Assembly: GCF_025913575.1 (NCBI RefSeq)
Contig: NZ_CP109785.1
Coordinates: 930,001-994,000 of the forward strand
From: Halocatena marina
GTDB lineage: Archaea; Halobacteriota; Halobacteria; Halobacteriales; Haloarculaceae
Reading direction: 5' to 3'
DNA: 64,000 nucleotides
Positions 63,834 through 64,000 of this stretch are shown piece by piece. The notes under the pieces were generated by a model that saw nothing but the letters and a program-made list of their open reading frames with translations, was not told the DNA's origin and did no database searches. Position 1 is the first letter of the stretch, and each line of letters begins with the position of its first letter. Made by a program: the position numbers and the translations under genes.

Positions 63834-64000
63834 CTCTCGAATAATTAACGAGTATTGCCGAATTCGGTAGTCAGTACGGTCCGTAGTGGATCGTCGAATA
63901 CTGGCATCCACAAAGCGAACACAACGAAATTGAGCGAGAGTTGAGACCAATACTAGAGAGAATTCCCAAAATCAACATCTATGCCCACATCCAGTGAGAA

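Noticed and set aside
1..64000. tRNA, rRNA, CRISPR array, transposase or integrase
   Set aside because: I looked for T-loop consensus, rRNA-like blocks, regular repeats and mobile-element proteins and found none that I would defend. A covariance-model scan could still find a tRNA that I missed.

Overview
The window is chromosomal DNA from a haloarchaeon (class Halobacteria). The proteins are strongly acidic. Many genes appear leaderless, with AT-rich TATA-like boxes about 25-30 bp before the start. The gene content is typical of the group: archaeal RNase P proteins, proteasome alpha, SBDS, the bacterioruberin pathway, Bat-type HTH regulators, HalOD1 domains and salactin. Genus and species were not determined. 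I saw no rRNA, no tRNA and no CRISPR array. G+C looks moderate by eye but was not computed.

Layout. 1-2.3 kb: a truncated gene at the edge and a frameshifted membrane glycosyltransferase-like gene. 2.3-6.6 kb: a conserved information-processing cluster on the + strand (small acidic protein, RNA-binding exosome-associated protein, Rnp3, SAM methyltransferase, Rnp2, PsmA, SBDS), followed by HflX. 8.2-14 kb: a gene broken by an amber codon, an FMN-binding oxidase-like protein, the MoaC/Nnr pair, acylphosphatase, an orphan ABC-2-like permease and a SUI1/eIF1 protein. 14.3-24 kb: a lipoprotein and a maltodextrin-type locus (ABC uptake system, GH15 glucoamylase, GH13 alpha-amylase). 24.1-27 kb: a two-gene unit joining a DUF7504-like protein to a CHAT (caspase-like) protein. 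27.5-36 kb: membrane and HTH genes, a formate/nitrite-type channel, a sulfatase, and cysteine-rich microproteins lying in long intergenic stretches.

36.3-40.8 kb holds the carotenoid genes crtD-lyeJ-cruF as an overlapping operon with crtB downstream, followed by photolyase. A LOV-bearing Bat-type regulator and another FAD-dependent desaturase-like gene lie at 46.7-50.2 kb. Together these look like a light-response neighbourhood. 43-46 kb encodes two predicted Tat-exported hydrolases (an alpha/beta hydrolase and a GH18 chitinase), with a perfect 24-bp palindrome upstream of the first. 51.8-55.2 kb carries a recent duplication of an HTH gene with its promoter, flanking a tandem HalOD1 protein and a SnoaL-like protein. 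55.9-64 kb contains a nuclease-like lipoprotein, an isoprenylcysteine methyltransferase-like membrane protein, a P-loop kinase, salactin, a GAP-family transporter, a divergent UspA, a Bat-type HTH regulator and small hypothetical genes.

The most unusual feature is a run of six short hairpins, each with a 3-nt loop and a regular 5- or 6-nt spacer. It lies in frame inside the alpha-amylase gene at 21977-22105. The DUF7504-CHAT pair is the best candidate for a poorly described protein system.
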